Shown: positions 9,031-17,004 of the stretch, one piece after another
How the letters are laid out: every line of letters starts with the position of its first letter
Numbering within the stretch: the first letter of the stretch is position 1
NCBI RefSeq assembly: GCF_039522605.1
Contig: NZ_BAAADS010000001.1
Coordinates: 1 to 64,000, forward strand
Length of the DNA: 64,000 bases
Source: Lentibacillus siamensis
GTDB taxonomy: Bacteria; Bacillota; Bacilli; Bacillales; Amphibacillaceae
Direction of reading: 5' to 3'
Notes under the pieces: model-generated
Database searches by the model: none
Told to the model about the DNA's origin: nothing
What the model saw: only the letters and a program-made list of their open reading frames with translations
Position numbers and translations under genes: made by a program

Positions 9031-10233
9031 TTACCCTTCTTTTACAATAGCCTGCAGTTCTTCAACTTTATCGGTTTTCTCCCATGGGAATAAAATATCT
9101 GTTCTGCCGAAATGGCCATATGCAGCTGTGTTTCGATAGATTGGACGCTGCAGATCCAGCATCCGTATAATCCCTGCCGGCCGCAGATCAAATATTTTTC
9201 GTGTTGCGGCTTCTAGCTCTGCTTCATCAACCGTACCGGTGCCAAATGTATTAACAGAAATTGATACCGGCTCGGCAACACCAATTGCATACGCCAGTTG
9301 AACTTCACATGTTTTAGCAAGCTGTGCCGCCACAATATTTTTGGCGACATAACGGGCTGCATACGATGCAGACCGATCTACCTTGGTGGAATCCTTACCA
9401 CTAAAAGCACCGCCACCGTGTCTGGCATATCCACCATATGTGTCGACAATGATCTTACGTCCTGTCAGTCCAGCATCACCCTGTGGCCCGCCAATCACGA
9501 ACCTTCCCGTCGGATTGATGAAAAAATTGGTTGATTCATCAAGCAAATCAGCTGGAACAATCGGCTGGATTACGTACTTAATCAAGTCCTTTTCAATTTG
9601 ATCCGTTTGTATATCCTGATGATGCTGCGTTGAAATCACGATGGTATTTACTTTTACCGGATTATCGTTTTCATCATATTCCACTGTCACCTGTGTTTTC
9701 CCATCCGGACGCAAATAATCCAAAATATTTTCTTTACGCACATCTGCCAGCCGCTTTGATAATTTATGCGCAAGGGAAATTGGCAATGGCATTAATTCTT
9801 CCGTCTGATCACAGGCAAAACCGAACATCAGCCCCTGATCGCCTGCACCAATGGAGGCAATTTCTTCATCGGTTTTCTCCCCCTGTCGTGTTTCGTACGC
9901 CGTATCAACCCCGCCGGCAATATCTGCTGACTGCTCGTCAATAGCGGTCAGCACTGCACATGTTTCCGCATCAAATCCGAACTTCGCACGTGTGTAGCCA
10001 ATGTCTTTAATGGTTTGACGGACAATTGCAGGAATATCTACATATGTAGTAGTAGAAATCTCCCCCGAAACCAACACTAAGCCTGTAGTTACTGTTGTCT
10101 CACAGGCCACCCGTGCATTGGGATCATTTTTTAATATTTCGTCCAAAATGGCATCGGATATCTGATCACAAATTTTATCAGGATGCCCCTCTGTAACAGA
10201 TTCTGATGTAAATAAACGACGATTTGCAGCCAT
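9031..10233 (-). CDS. metK: S-adenosylmethionine synthetase
   Basis: Makes SAM from methionine and ATP. The protein has 400 residues and shows the N-terminal GHPDKICDQ motif and the GAGDQG loop of the family. GGGAGG lies nine bases before the ATG at 10233, so the 48 extra residues of the open frame are not used; that part of the frame overlaps the riboswitch. It is divergent from pckA, as in B. subtilis. Expression should fall when SAM is abundant because of the SAM-I leader. Confidence 0.97.
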   Translation of the reverse strand: MAANRRLFTSESVTEGHPDKICDQISDAILDEILKNDPNARVACETTVTTGLVLVSGEISTTTYVDIPAIVRQTIKDIGYTRAKFGFDAETCAVLTAIDEQSADIAGGVDTAYETRQGEKTDEEIASIGAGDQGLMFGFACDQTEELMPLPISLAHKLSKRLADVRKENILDYLRPDGKTQVTVEYDENDNPVKVNTIVISTQHHQDIQTDQIEKDLIKYVIQPIVPADLLDESTNFFINPTGRFVIGGPQGDAGLTGRKIIVDTYGGYARHGGGAFSGKDSTKVDRSASYAARYVAKNIVAAQLAKTCEVQLAYAIGVAEPVSISVNTFGTGTVDEAELEAATRKIFDLRPAGIIRMLDLQRPIYRNTAAYGHFGRTDILFPWEKTDKVEELQAIVKEG

Positions 10234-10321
10234 TTGGCTAAGTCCTCCCTTAAAAAGTAGTACGGAAAACTGTCTATTCAGTGTATGTTTATGTTTAAAT
10301 AAAGTTAGAAAAAATAAAAAA

Positions 10322-10346
10322 CCTTTCCCGCAATCATGAGGAAAGG
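10322..10346 (-). terminator. Riboswitch-controlled terminator before metK
   Basis: Stem CCTTTCC/GGAAAGG followed on the minus strand by a run of T. It lies between the SAM aptamer and metK and is the likely expression platform. Confidence 0.82.
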
Positions 10347-10363
10347 AATTGTGAAGCCTTTCG

Positions 10364-10473
10364 CTCTTATTGTCCAAGGATAAATCCTTGCTTCAGGTTA
10401 GCACCTTTTCACATTATGTGACGGTTGCTGGGCTTCATGGGGTCTGTCCCTCCACCAACTCTGAATAAGAGAG
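10364..10473 (-). promoter_or_regulatory. SAM-I (S-box) riboswitch
   Basis: The closing helix is CTCTTAT at one end and ATAAGAG at the other. Inside it, on the minus strand, are the conserved GGAGGGA segment, GAAGCCC-AGCAACC, a P3 hairpin and the GGTGCTAA-CC segment of the S-box. SAM binding should favour the terminator downstream and switch metK off. Confidence 0.95.
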
Positions 10474-10489
10474 TTTCCGCTCGAAAAAC

Positions 10490-10518
10490 ATAATAACGGA
10501 AAAACACTGTCATGTCAA
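10490..10518 (-). promoter_or_regulatory. metK promoter
   Basis: TTGACA (10513-10518), 17 bases, TATTAT (10490-10495) on the minus strand, immediately upstream of the S-box. A TTGACA at 10542-10547 faces pckA, but no good -10 lies at the right distance, so I do not call a pckA promoter. Confidence 0.75.
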
Positions 10519-10681
10519 TCGTTTACATTAGGGTAACACACTTGACACGAAAAGTTCATATAAATATTCGTATAATTAGTATGGACTAATTTTATGAATG
10601 TGTTATACTAAACAAACAGATTTACAACTTATCATTAAACTGTACATTAATAAAAATCCATCATAAAGGAAGGTATCACAA

Positions 10682-12271
10682 ATGAATGCGGTGGAACAAT
10701 CAAAAATGATTAAAGAATTACTTTCACATGATAACCTGCAAAATAATCTTTCTGCACCTCAGCTTGTTGAAAAAATTCTGGGACGTGAGGAGGGTACTCT
10801 GTCCGCATCAGGGGCAATTCGTGCGACCACCGGAAAATATACCGGACGGTCCCCAAAAGATAAGTTCATCGTTCGGGATGAGACAACTAGGGACGTTATA
10901 GACTGGGGAATCGTAAATCAGGAAATTGATGAGGCTTCTTTTGATAACCTTTACAAAAAAGTGGTTGACTATTTAAAGGATCGAAACGAGTTATATCGCT
11001 TCCAGGGCTATGCCGGCGCAGACACAAATTATCGGTTGCCAATTGAAGTTTTCAATGAATATGCCTGGCATAATCTGTTCTCCAGACAGTTATTTATTGA
11101 ACCGACAAAGGAAGAATTAAAAACACATCAATCTGGATTCACCGTCGTATCTGCTCCTACATACAAAGCAGATCCGGAAATCGATGGAACGAATTCTGAA
11201 ACATTTATTCTTGTCTCATTTAAACAGCGCATTGTTTTGATTGGCGGTACAGAATACGCCGGGGAAATTAAAAAATCAATTTTTTCCGTGATGAATTTTC
11301 TGCTTCCCCAACGTGACATATTATCAATGCACTGCTCCGCCAATGTTGGTCAGGAAGGTGATGTTGCATTATTTTTCGGGCTTTCCGGAACCGGTAAGAC
11401 AACACTTTCCGCAGACCCATACCGTCGCCTGATTGGCGATGATGAACATGGTTGGAGCACAAATGGTGTATTCAATATTGAAGGTGGCTGTTATGCGAAG
11501 TGTATCAATCTGTCACAGGAAAAAGAACCGCAAATATACGATGCAATTCGTTTCGGATCCGTGCTGGAAAACGTCATACTCCACGAAGAATCACGTCAGC
11601 CGGACTATGATGACACATCGTTGACAGAAAACACCCGCGCTGCCTATACGCTAAACAACATTGATAATATTGTTTCACCAAGTGTTGCCGGCCACCCGAA
11701 CACGATTATTTTCCTGACTGCTGATGCGTCCGGCACATTGCCGCCAATCAGCAGATTAACCAAAGAACAGGCGATGTATCATTTTTTAAGTGGATACACC
11801 AGTAAACTTGCCGGTACGGAACGAGGTGTAACCGATCCACAGGCAACGTTCTCAGCATGCTTCGGTTCACCATTTCTGCCGCTCAAACCAGCGACATACG
11901 CTGAAATGCTAGGGGAAAAAATTGATTTGTATAATACAAGTGTATTTTTGGTTAACACCGGCTGGACTGGTGGATCATATGGAATCGGCAAACGGATGAA
12001 ACTATCGTATACCCGTGCTATGGTCCATTCAGCGCTTGAAGGAGAACTGAACTCAGCTGAAACAACAAGCGATGATATTTTCGGGCTGGAAATCCCTATG
12101 CACGTCCCCGGTGTTCCAGATGAAGTACTGATTCCGAAACAAACATGGGATGATAAGGGAGCGTATGAAAAAGAAGCACAAACGCTTGCCATGAAATTCC
12201 ATGAAAACTTCAAGCAGTTCACCCATGTAAGTGATGCAATAAGGAATGCGGGTCCGTTATATCGGGGTTAA
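10682..12271 (+). CDS. pckA: Phosphoenolpyruvate carboxykinase (ATP)
   Basis: Converts oxaloacetate and ATP to phosphoenolpyruvate and CO2, the first committed step of gluconeogenesis. The 529-residue length fits the ATP-dependent family. The P-loop GLSGTGKTTLS lies near residue 234, followed by the metal-binding DDEHGW segment; the RSPKDKF substrate loop is near residue 57. AAGGAAGG lies nine bases before the ATG. It is monocistronic, with a strong hairpin after the stop, and divergent from metK. In B. subtilis the gene is repressed during growth on glucose; I could not identify the operator here. Confidence 0.96.
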   Translation: MNAVEQSKMIKELLSHDNLQNNLSAPQLVEKILGREEGTLSASGAIRATTGKYTGRSPKDKFIVRDETTRDVIDWGIVNQEIDEASFDNLYKKVVDYLKDRNELYRFQGYAGADTNYRLPIEVFNEYAWHNLFSRQLFIEPTKEELKTHQSGFTVVSAPTYKADPEIDGTNSETFILVSFKQRIVLIGGTEYAGEIKKSIFSVMNFLLPQRDILSMHCSANVGQEGDVALFFGLSGTGKTTLSADPYRRLIGDDEHGWSTNGVFNIEGGCYAKCINLSQEKEPQIYDAIRFGSVLENVILHEESRQPDYDDTSLTENTRAAYTLNNIDNIVSPSVAGHPNTIIFLTADASGTLPPISRLTKEQAMYHFLSGYTSKLAGTERGVTDPQATFSACFGSPFLPLKPATYAEMLGEKIDLYNTSVFLVNTGWTGGSYGIGKRMKLSYTRAMVHSALEGELNSAETTSDDIFGLEIPMHVPGVPDEVLIPKQTWDDKGAYEKEAQTLAMKFHENFKQFTHVSDAIRNAGPLYRG

Positions 12272-12341
12272 TACGAATCGTTTCCTCATCCCACAAGGAT
12301 TTTTATATATGAAGGAAAAATATCATCAGCCAAGTGCTGAT

Positions 12342-12367
12342 AACGGTCTCTTTTTAAAGAGACCGTT
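12342..12367 (+). terminator. pckA terminator
   Basis: Perfect nine-base stem AACGGTCTC/GAGACCGTT followed by a T run. The next 140 bases up to the ABC transporter gene show no riboswitch or coding sequence that I recognise. Confidence 0.88.
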
Positions 12368-12511
12368 TTTTAATTTCTCTATAGGCAATCACACATTTGT
12401 TCCACGAAGCATAGGTTATGACATCACATATCACGTTCGGTTATGCACCCGGAACAACGTTCACTCAAACAACCGCCGAGTAACCGGGTTGAAACTAAGG
12501 AGGAGAAACAA

Positions 12512-13321
12512 ATGTCATTTCTTACCTTAGATAATATATCACATTACTATTTCACTAAAAGTTCATTCACCAAAGTGCTGGATAACGTTTACTTCAAGGT
12601 AGATGAAGGTGAAATCGTAGCAGTCCTCGGCCAAAGAAGTTGCGGTAAGTCAACATTGCTTTCGATCTTATCCGGTATCATCCATCCAACAGAAGGTAAA
12701 ATCCTGCTGAACCGGAAACCACTGAACCACTCTGAACGTACAATCGGTTGCATGCTGCAAAAAGATTACCTGTTTCCCTGGAAATCAATAATGGATAACG
12801 TACTGCTCGGTCCGAAAATCAGTGGTCATCTGTCAGACAAAACCAGGCAGGCAGCATCTGACCTTCTGTGTGATGTTGGTGTACCGGATATTGGCGATAA
12901 ATATCCCGCTTCCCTATCCGATGAGATACGTCAGCGAGTTGCGTTGGTCCGAACACTGATGACAGATCCGAAAATTATCCTGTTAGATGAACCGTTTTCG
13001 AGCCTGGATTACCAGGCAAATGTCAAACTGGAAGACCTTATTTCAAAAATGCTTAAAGCCCGCCATAAAACAACACTGCTGGCAACGCATGATATTGGTG
13101 AAGCGATTGCCTTAAGTGATCGGATTATTGTCATGGATGCCAAGCCCGGTTCAGTTGCCAAGATATTTAATGTACCAATTGAGCTTCGTGAAGAACGACC
13201 GATTCTGGTCCGCAGACATCCGAAATATCTGCTGCTTTTTGATAAAATTTGGGAAATACTGGAGTCAAAAGAAATAAGCTTTACAGAAGCTAAGGTGGTG
13301 CAGCCTTATGAAGGAAACTGA
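12512..13321 (+). CDS. ytlC: ABC transporter ATP-binding protein (YtlC type), atypical motifs
   Basis: A 269-residue ATPase of the nitrate/sulfonate/thiamine-precursor importer class. AAGGAGGAG lies before the ATG at 12512. Walker B (IILLDE, residues 155-160), the D-loop and the H-loop histidine (LATHD, His193) are intact. Walker A is GQRSCGKST (40-48), which keeps GKST but has Arg-Ser where most have Ser-Gly. The signature reads LSDEIRQR (135-142) in place of LSGGxxQR. It overlaps the permease gene by 14 bases. In B. subtilis ytlC lies between pckA and ytkD with a binding-protein gene, ytlA, which is missing here. Confidence 0.83.
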   Translation: MSFLTLDNISHYYFTKSSFTKVLDNVYFKVDEGEIVAVLGQRSCGKSTLLSILSGIIHPTEGKILLNRKPLNHSERTIGCMLQKDYLFPWKSIMDNVLLGPKISGHLSDKTRQAASDLLCDVGVPDIGDKYPASLSDEIRQRVALVRTLMTDPKIILLDEPFSSLDYQANVKLEDLISKMLKARHKTTLLATHDIGEAIALSDRIIVMDAKPGSVAKIFNVPIELREERPILVRRHPKYLLLFDKIWEILESKEISFTEAKVVQPYEGN

Positions 13322-14117
13322 AGCTGACTTTCAACTTTTTAAAAGGTTTAAACAAAACCAAAACCGTAAAAAAATAATTGTACTATCATGGCAGATTATG
13401 GTGTTGGTTAGCTTTTTCCTTCTTTGGGAACTTGCCAGTAGAATGTATTGGATTGATCCATTTATTTGCAGCTCCCCGTCCCAAATCACTGCGTTCCTTT
13501 TTGGCAACGGCTCGAGTGAATTCGTGCTGATACACCTCAGGACAACATTGCTTGAGACAGCTGCCGGAATAATCATCGGTACAATTAGCGGCATCCTAAC
13601 AGCCAGAGCACTTTGGACATCTTTTCGATTTTCCACCGTAATGAATTCTGGCCTAATCATCATGAAAGCCATGCCTATATGGGCCCTGGGACCAATTATC
13701 ATCATTGTCCTCTGGCCGGATTATGGCGCAATCATAACCATAGGGGCTGTCTTCTCGGCAATCACTACGTCGTCCATTGTTTATTCAGCATTCAAAGCGG
13801 TCGATGACAACTATATAAAATTATTAAAAAGTTTTGGTGCAACGCGTGGGGAAATTTTTAAGGAAGCTGTTTTTCCTGCCGCGCTGCCAACAGTGATTTC
13901 AACATTGAAGATAAATATCCTTATTTCCTGGATCGGAATTATTATCGGGGAGTTTCTTGTTTCAAAAGGGGGACTCGGTTATTTGATAAGTTACGGAACC
14001 CGGGTAAATGATTTCACGCTTATCCTGGCCAGTGTGCTTCTAATTGCAGTATCTGCTGCTATCATGTATGGAATTGTTGAGCGAACTGAACACTGGCTGC
14101 TCCAAAAAATTAAATAA
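13308..14117 (+). CDS. ytlD: ABC transporter permease (YtlD type)
   Basis: A 269-residue integral membrane protein with about six hydrophobic segments and a conserved EAA-type loop (SFGATRGEIFKEAVFP, about residues 179-194), which docks on the ATPase. AAGGTGG lies eight bases before the ATG, inside the end of ytlC, so the two are translationally coupled. The family imports compounds such as nitrate, sulfonates or thiamine precursors; the substrate cannot be read from the sequence, and no binding protein is encoded next to it. Confidence 0.85.
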   Translation: MKETEADFQLFKRFKQNQNRKKIIVLSWQIMVLVSFFLLWELASRMYWIDPFICSSPSQITAFLFGNGSSEFVLIHLRTTLLETAAGIIIGTISGILTARALWTSFRFSTVMNSGLIIMKAMPIWALGPIIIIVLWPDYGAIITIGAVFSAITTSSIVYSAFKAVDDNYIKLLKSFGATRGEIFKEAVFPAALPTVISTLKINILISWIGIIIGEFLVSKGGLGYLISYGTRVNDFTLILASVLLIAVSAAIMYGIVERTEHWLLQKIK

Positions 14118-14119
14118 AA

Positions 14120-14152
14120 AAAGAGACTGACAACGGCAACAGCCTCTTTATA
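14120..14152. terminator. Terminator between ytlD and ytkD
   Basis: Stem AAAGAG-CTG with CAG-CTCTTT between the convergent genes, with an A run on one side and T-rich sequence on the other. Confidence 0.7.
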
Positions 14153-14609
14153 TATTCAAGTGTTTCATACAATGAATCAGCACACCATCTTTCATTATAA
14201 AACTGTACAATTCATTTGTTTCAACATTATCAGGAATTGAATGCAACAGAACCGGGCCATTGGTTTCATAATATGTCTCCTGTTCAGTCAATTCACCAAT
14301 ATCAGCAAAGTAAACATTTTTTATCACATTACCGGCCTTACCCGCCACAAAATATTGAGCGAGATACCGAATTTCACTGATGGTTCCACCAGTTTCCTCC
14401 ATAACTTCGCGAATGGCTGCATCCAGTGCCGATTCGCCCGGCTCTACTTTTCCACCCGGGAACTCAAGACCACGATCTTTATGCCTTGTCAGTAACCATT
14501 TTCCATTATAGTTGCAGATAATCCAAACATGCATCGGTTTTTTGGAGAATGGATGGTCATCAAATGATAATTTTACTTTATTGTGATAATAATCTTTAAA
14601 AGTGTACAT
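14148..14609 (-). CDS. ytkD: Nudix hydrolase YtkD (8-oxo-dGTP diphosphatase type)
   Basis: A 153-residue Nudix protein. The Nudix box is complete, from GGKVEPGE to REVMEETGG at about residues 50-73. B. subtilis YtkD removes pyrophosphate from oxidised dGTP and other nucleoside triphosphates and protects against mutation. The start MYTFKDYY at 14609 matches the B. subtilis N-terminus; a TTG four codons earlier is also possible, and neither has a strong ribosome site. It stands after ytlCD, as in B. subtilis. Confidence 0.88.
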   Translation of the reverse strand: MYTFKDYYHNKVKLSFDDHPFSKKPMHVWIICNYNGKWLLTRHKDRGLEFPGGKVEPGESALDAAIREVMEETGGTISEIRYLAQYFVAGKAGNVIKNVYFADIGELTEQETYYETNGPVLLHSIPDNVETNELYSFIMKDGVLIHCMKHLNI

Positions 14610-14642
14610 TAATAATTTCAACTGCTTTCGTGTTCATTTACG

Positions 14643-15248
14643 TTATTTATGCAGGATATTCGTTATCATCCATTTATCCTTATAGGTGAACTCGAATACC
14701 ACCGTATATGCTCCGTATAATTCGCTTTTATTTTGCTGAACCACCTGTACTACATTTTCATCCTTACGTATCATATCATAGTTGCGGTTTTTCTGAAACC
14801 AGGCCGGTGTCTCAGTTGGAATAACATACAATCCGTCTGCTTTTTCTTTAAAATAAAAATCCACGTATTTGGACGCTGTTTTTCTGGTGGCTATGTTCTC
14901 AAATTCATCCAATAATGTTTCTTTTGAATCGTAATGAACTACCTTGTTATGCTTATCCAATTCCTGCACCAGAATATCCCTGAACCTGTCTGTTAGAGAA
15001 ACGATTGTATCACGGGAGATTTTCTTTTTACCTACTTCATTTGTTCCATTCTTTTCTGAAACCTTTTCATCCAATTTTTGAAATGCTTGTACCTTCTCGA
15101 TGCTTGTTATGGAAGCTTTATGACTTTTACCGTCCTTAACAGCTGCTGCAGTCTGCATATTGGCTGTCTGAATCATAAGCAATAATGGTAAAATAAGTGC
15201 ACTGCAAAAAATCCATTTTTTGAAATTTGACGAATGATTTTTCTTCAC
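14643..15248 (-). CDS. Exported protein of unknown function
   Basis: A 201-residue protein with a signal peptide (charged MKKNHSSNFKK, then a hydrophobic stretch to about residue 36, ending near TAAA). The rest is hydrophilic, with a lysine-rich section and a C-terminal part rich in aromatic beta strands (YGAYTVVFEFTY). It may belong to a Bacillales family of small secreted proteins such as DUF3993, but I cannot confirm this. GGGAGG lies eight bases before the GTG start. It follows ytkD on the same strand, with 33 bases between them. Confidence 0.6.
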   Translation of the reverse strand: MKKNHSSNFKKWIFCSALILPLLLMIQTANMQTAAAVKDGKSHKASITSIEKVQAFQKLDEKVSEKNGTNEVGKKKISRDTIVSLTDRFRDILVQELDKHNKVVHYDSKETLLDEFENIATRKTASKYVDFYFKEKADGLYVIPTETPAWFQKNRNYDMIRKDENVVQVVQQNKSELYGAYTVVFEFTYKDKWMITNILHK

Positions 15249-15352
15249 TGCTGCTTCCTCCCTTGTATTTTATGTATAGGATGAAACTGGTAATACTATT
15301 CCTTTTTTTGAGATTTATAAACGTATTAGTAAAATCGGATAATCAGCTAAAA

Positions 15353-15380
15353 AAGAACAGGATCTTCCAACCCTGTTCTT
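15353..15380 (-). terminator. Terminator of the 106-residue protein gene
   Basis: Nine-base stem AAGAACAGG/CCTGTTCTT with a T run on the minus strand. Confidence 0.82.
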
Positions 15381-15390
15381 CCGCTGCAAG

Positions 15391-15711
15391 TTACATATGA
15401 TTTTCTGATAATACTCCCATATTGACAATATGTTCTTTTGTCGCTTCATTACCCAAATCATAAATCATCCGGAATGCATCTGTTATTCCCTCATCATAAT
15501 CATCATTTGCCTGATCATGATGGTATGGCCGTATCGGTACATGTGCTCTGAAGAAGCCATTGAAATCAGCATCATTCATACGATCCAGCTTTGCCCGCAG
15601 CATTTGTGCTTCTTCCCACGTGGCATAGATAACAAAATCCGCATTATTTCCGTATTCAATACGTGAAATTTCCTGACTTGCCATATTGACATAATATTTT
15701 TTTCTTTCCAT
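15391..15711 (-). CDS. Conserved small cytosolic protein, function unknown
   Basis: A 106-residue protein beginning MERKKYYVNM. GGGAGG lies seven bases before the ATG at 15711, so the upstream ATG at 15771 is rejected. The sequence mixes beta strands (DFVIYATWEEA) with helices and carries a His-rich segment, HVPIRPYHHD, at about residues 54-63. It reads like a conserved Bacillales protein found near ytkD, but I know no function. It has its own ribosome site and a terminator. Confidence 0.65.
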   Translation of the reverse strand: MERKKYYVNMASQEISRIEYGNNADFVIYATWEEAQMLRAKLDRMNDADFNGFFRAHVPIRPYHHDQANDDYDEGITDAFRMIYDLGNEATKEHIVNMGVLSENHM

Positions 15712-15766
15712 GCTGCACCTCCCATTCTTAATTTGCCTAAGAATTAAAAATGAATGTACAGAAAAA

Positions 15767-15797
15767 CCCATTAACCGGTTTATTGCCGATTAATGGG
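15767..15797 (-). terminator. Terminator of the siderophore-type ATPase gene
   Basis: Stem CCCATTAA/TTAATGGG, followed on the minus strand by five T residues, right after the stop at 15816. Confidence 0.8.
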
Positions 15798-15815
15798 CAT
15801 ATCATTTTAAACAAA

Positions 15816-16658
15816 TTAATTAAGCGCGGTCTGTGATGTACCAGTCCCGGTTCCTGCACCATTCGCATAGATACATCTGCCTCTACCATGCGGAATACAC
15901 ATCGGGGTGCCGAACATGGGATCAAAGGTCACGTCACATTTCATCTGGAAAACCTCATGGACAAGATTACATGTTACAATCTCTTCCGGTTTTCCTTGTG
16001 CAAAAACCTGCTTATCCCTGATAGCCACAATATGATGTGCGTACCGACAGGCAAGGTTCAGGTCATGCAGTACCATTACAACAGTACGTCCGTCTTTCTC
16101 GTTTAACTCGAACAATAAATCGAGTACATCGATTTGATGTGTCATATCCAAGTACGTTGTTGGTTCATCAAGTAAAATAGTGTCTGTATCCTGTGCGAGC
16201 GTCATCGCAATCCATGCACGCTGGCGTTGTCCGCCCGAAAGCGAATCAACCGTGCGATCTTGTAAATAAGCCATATTTGTTACATCAAGTGCTTTATTAA
16301 CCGCCTGGTCATCATCTTTGGACCATTGTTTCAGAAATCCACGGTATGGATGACGACCCTGTTTGACAAGTTCCAATACCGTTAACCCTTCAGGTGTTAC
16401 CGGACTCTGCGGAAGAATGGCAAGTTTTTGTGCCACTTCCTTTGTTCGCATTTTGGCGATATCTTCACCATTCAGCACAATATCGCCGCCTTTGGGTTTC
16501 AAAAGACGGGCTAATGAACGTAGTAAAGTAGATTTTCCACAACCATTACCACCAATAAATACTGTTATTTCACCTTTTGGAATTGATATGTCCAAATCAT
16601 CTATTATGATATCGTCGCCATAGCCAAGCGTTAAATCCTTCGCTGCCAACGTCTGCAT
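15816..16658 (-). CDS. Iron-siderophore ABC transporter ATPase (FecE/FhuC/YusV class)
   Basis: A 280-residue ATPase with all expected motifs: Walker A GGNGCGKST near residue 36, signature LSGGQRQR, Walker B ILLDEPT and H-loop VLHDLN. The sequence is typical of Fe3+-siderophore importers; in B. subtilis the shared ATPase YusV serves several permease pairs and is encoded away from them. No permease or binding protein lies nearby, which fits that role. The tail ends in a Gly/Thr-rich stretch (AGTGTGTSQT). A Fur box lies about 200 bases upstream, so iron control is likely. Confidence 0.85.
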   Translation of the reverse strand: MQTLAAKDLTLGYGDDIIIDDLDISIPKGEITVFIGGNGCGKSTLLRSLARLLKPKGGDIVLNGEDIAKMRTKEVAQKLAILPQSPVTPEGLTVLELVKQGRHPYRGFLKQWSKDDDQAVNKALDVTNMAYLQDRTVDSLSGGQRQRAWIAMTLAQDTDTILLDEPTTYLDMTHQIDVLDLLFELNEKDGRTVVMVLHDLNLACRYAHHIVAIRDKQVFAQGKPEEIVTCNLVHEVFQMKCDVTFDPMFGTPMCIPHGRGRCIYANGAGTGTGTSQTALN

Positions 16659-16864
16659 ATTGGAATCTCTCCCTGTGTCATTCTTCTTTGCATTTGAAAA
16701 ATCAGGCTAATTTTCATCATTATGCTTATTAGCCAATGTGCATACAGAAGACGGTCTATCTTTGTTTACCTAACAAACATACAAATGTAGCTGAATGTAT
16801 GTACTTACTTTTTTACATCTTCTATATACAGTTTATTTGCTTTGGAAGGATAAGTCAATGACTT

Positions 16865-16879
16865 TGAGAATCATTTTCA
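16865..16879 (-). promoter_or_regulatory. Fur box
   Basis: On the minus strand TGAAAATGATTCTCA matches the 7-1-7 Fur consensus (TGATAATnATTATCA) at 12 of 14 positions. It lies 206 bases upstream of the siderophore ATPase. The stretch 16659-17004 otherwise contains only AT-rich leader sequence and the next terminator. Confidence 0.75.
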
Positions 16880-16960
16880 ATGAAAAATTAAAATTTCAGA
16901 AAATGTCCGAACAACTGTTTCTGGAGTAAAAAGGATTTTTCCTCTTTTTAACCGTCAAAA

Positions 16961-16992
16961 AAGAGCATCTGCATTATATGCAGATGCTCTTC
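16961..16992 (-). terminator. Terminator of the TM-helix repeat protein gene
   Basis: Stem AGAGCATCTGCAT/ATGCAGATGCTCT with a three-base loop and a run of six T on the minus strand. Confidence 0.88.
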
Positions 16993-17004
16993 CAATATTC
17001 CACA

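Noticed and set aside
10542..10576. A pckA promoter using TTGACA at 10542 and TATAAT at 10571
   Set aside because: The spacer would be 23 bases, too long for a sigma-A promoter, and no better pair was found.
12246..12530. A 94-residue frame between pckA and ytlC
   Set aside because: It overlaps the pckA end and the pckA terminator and lacks a ribosome site.
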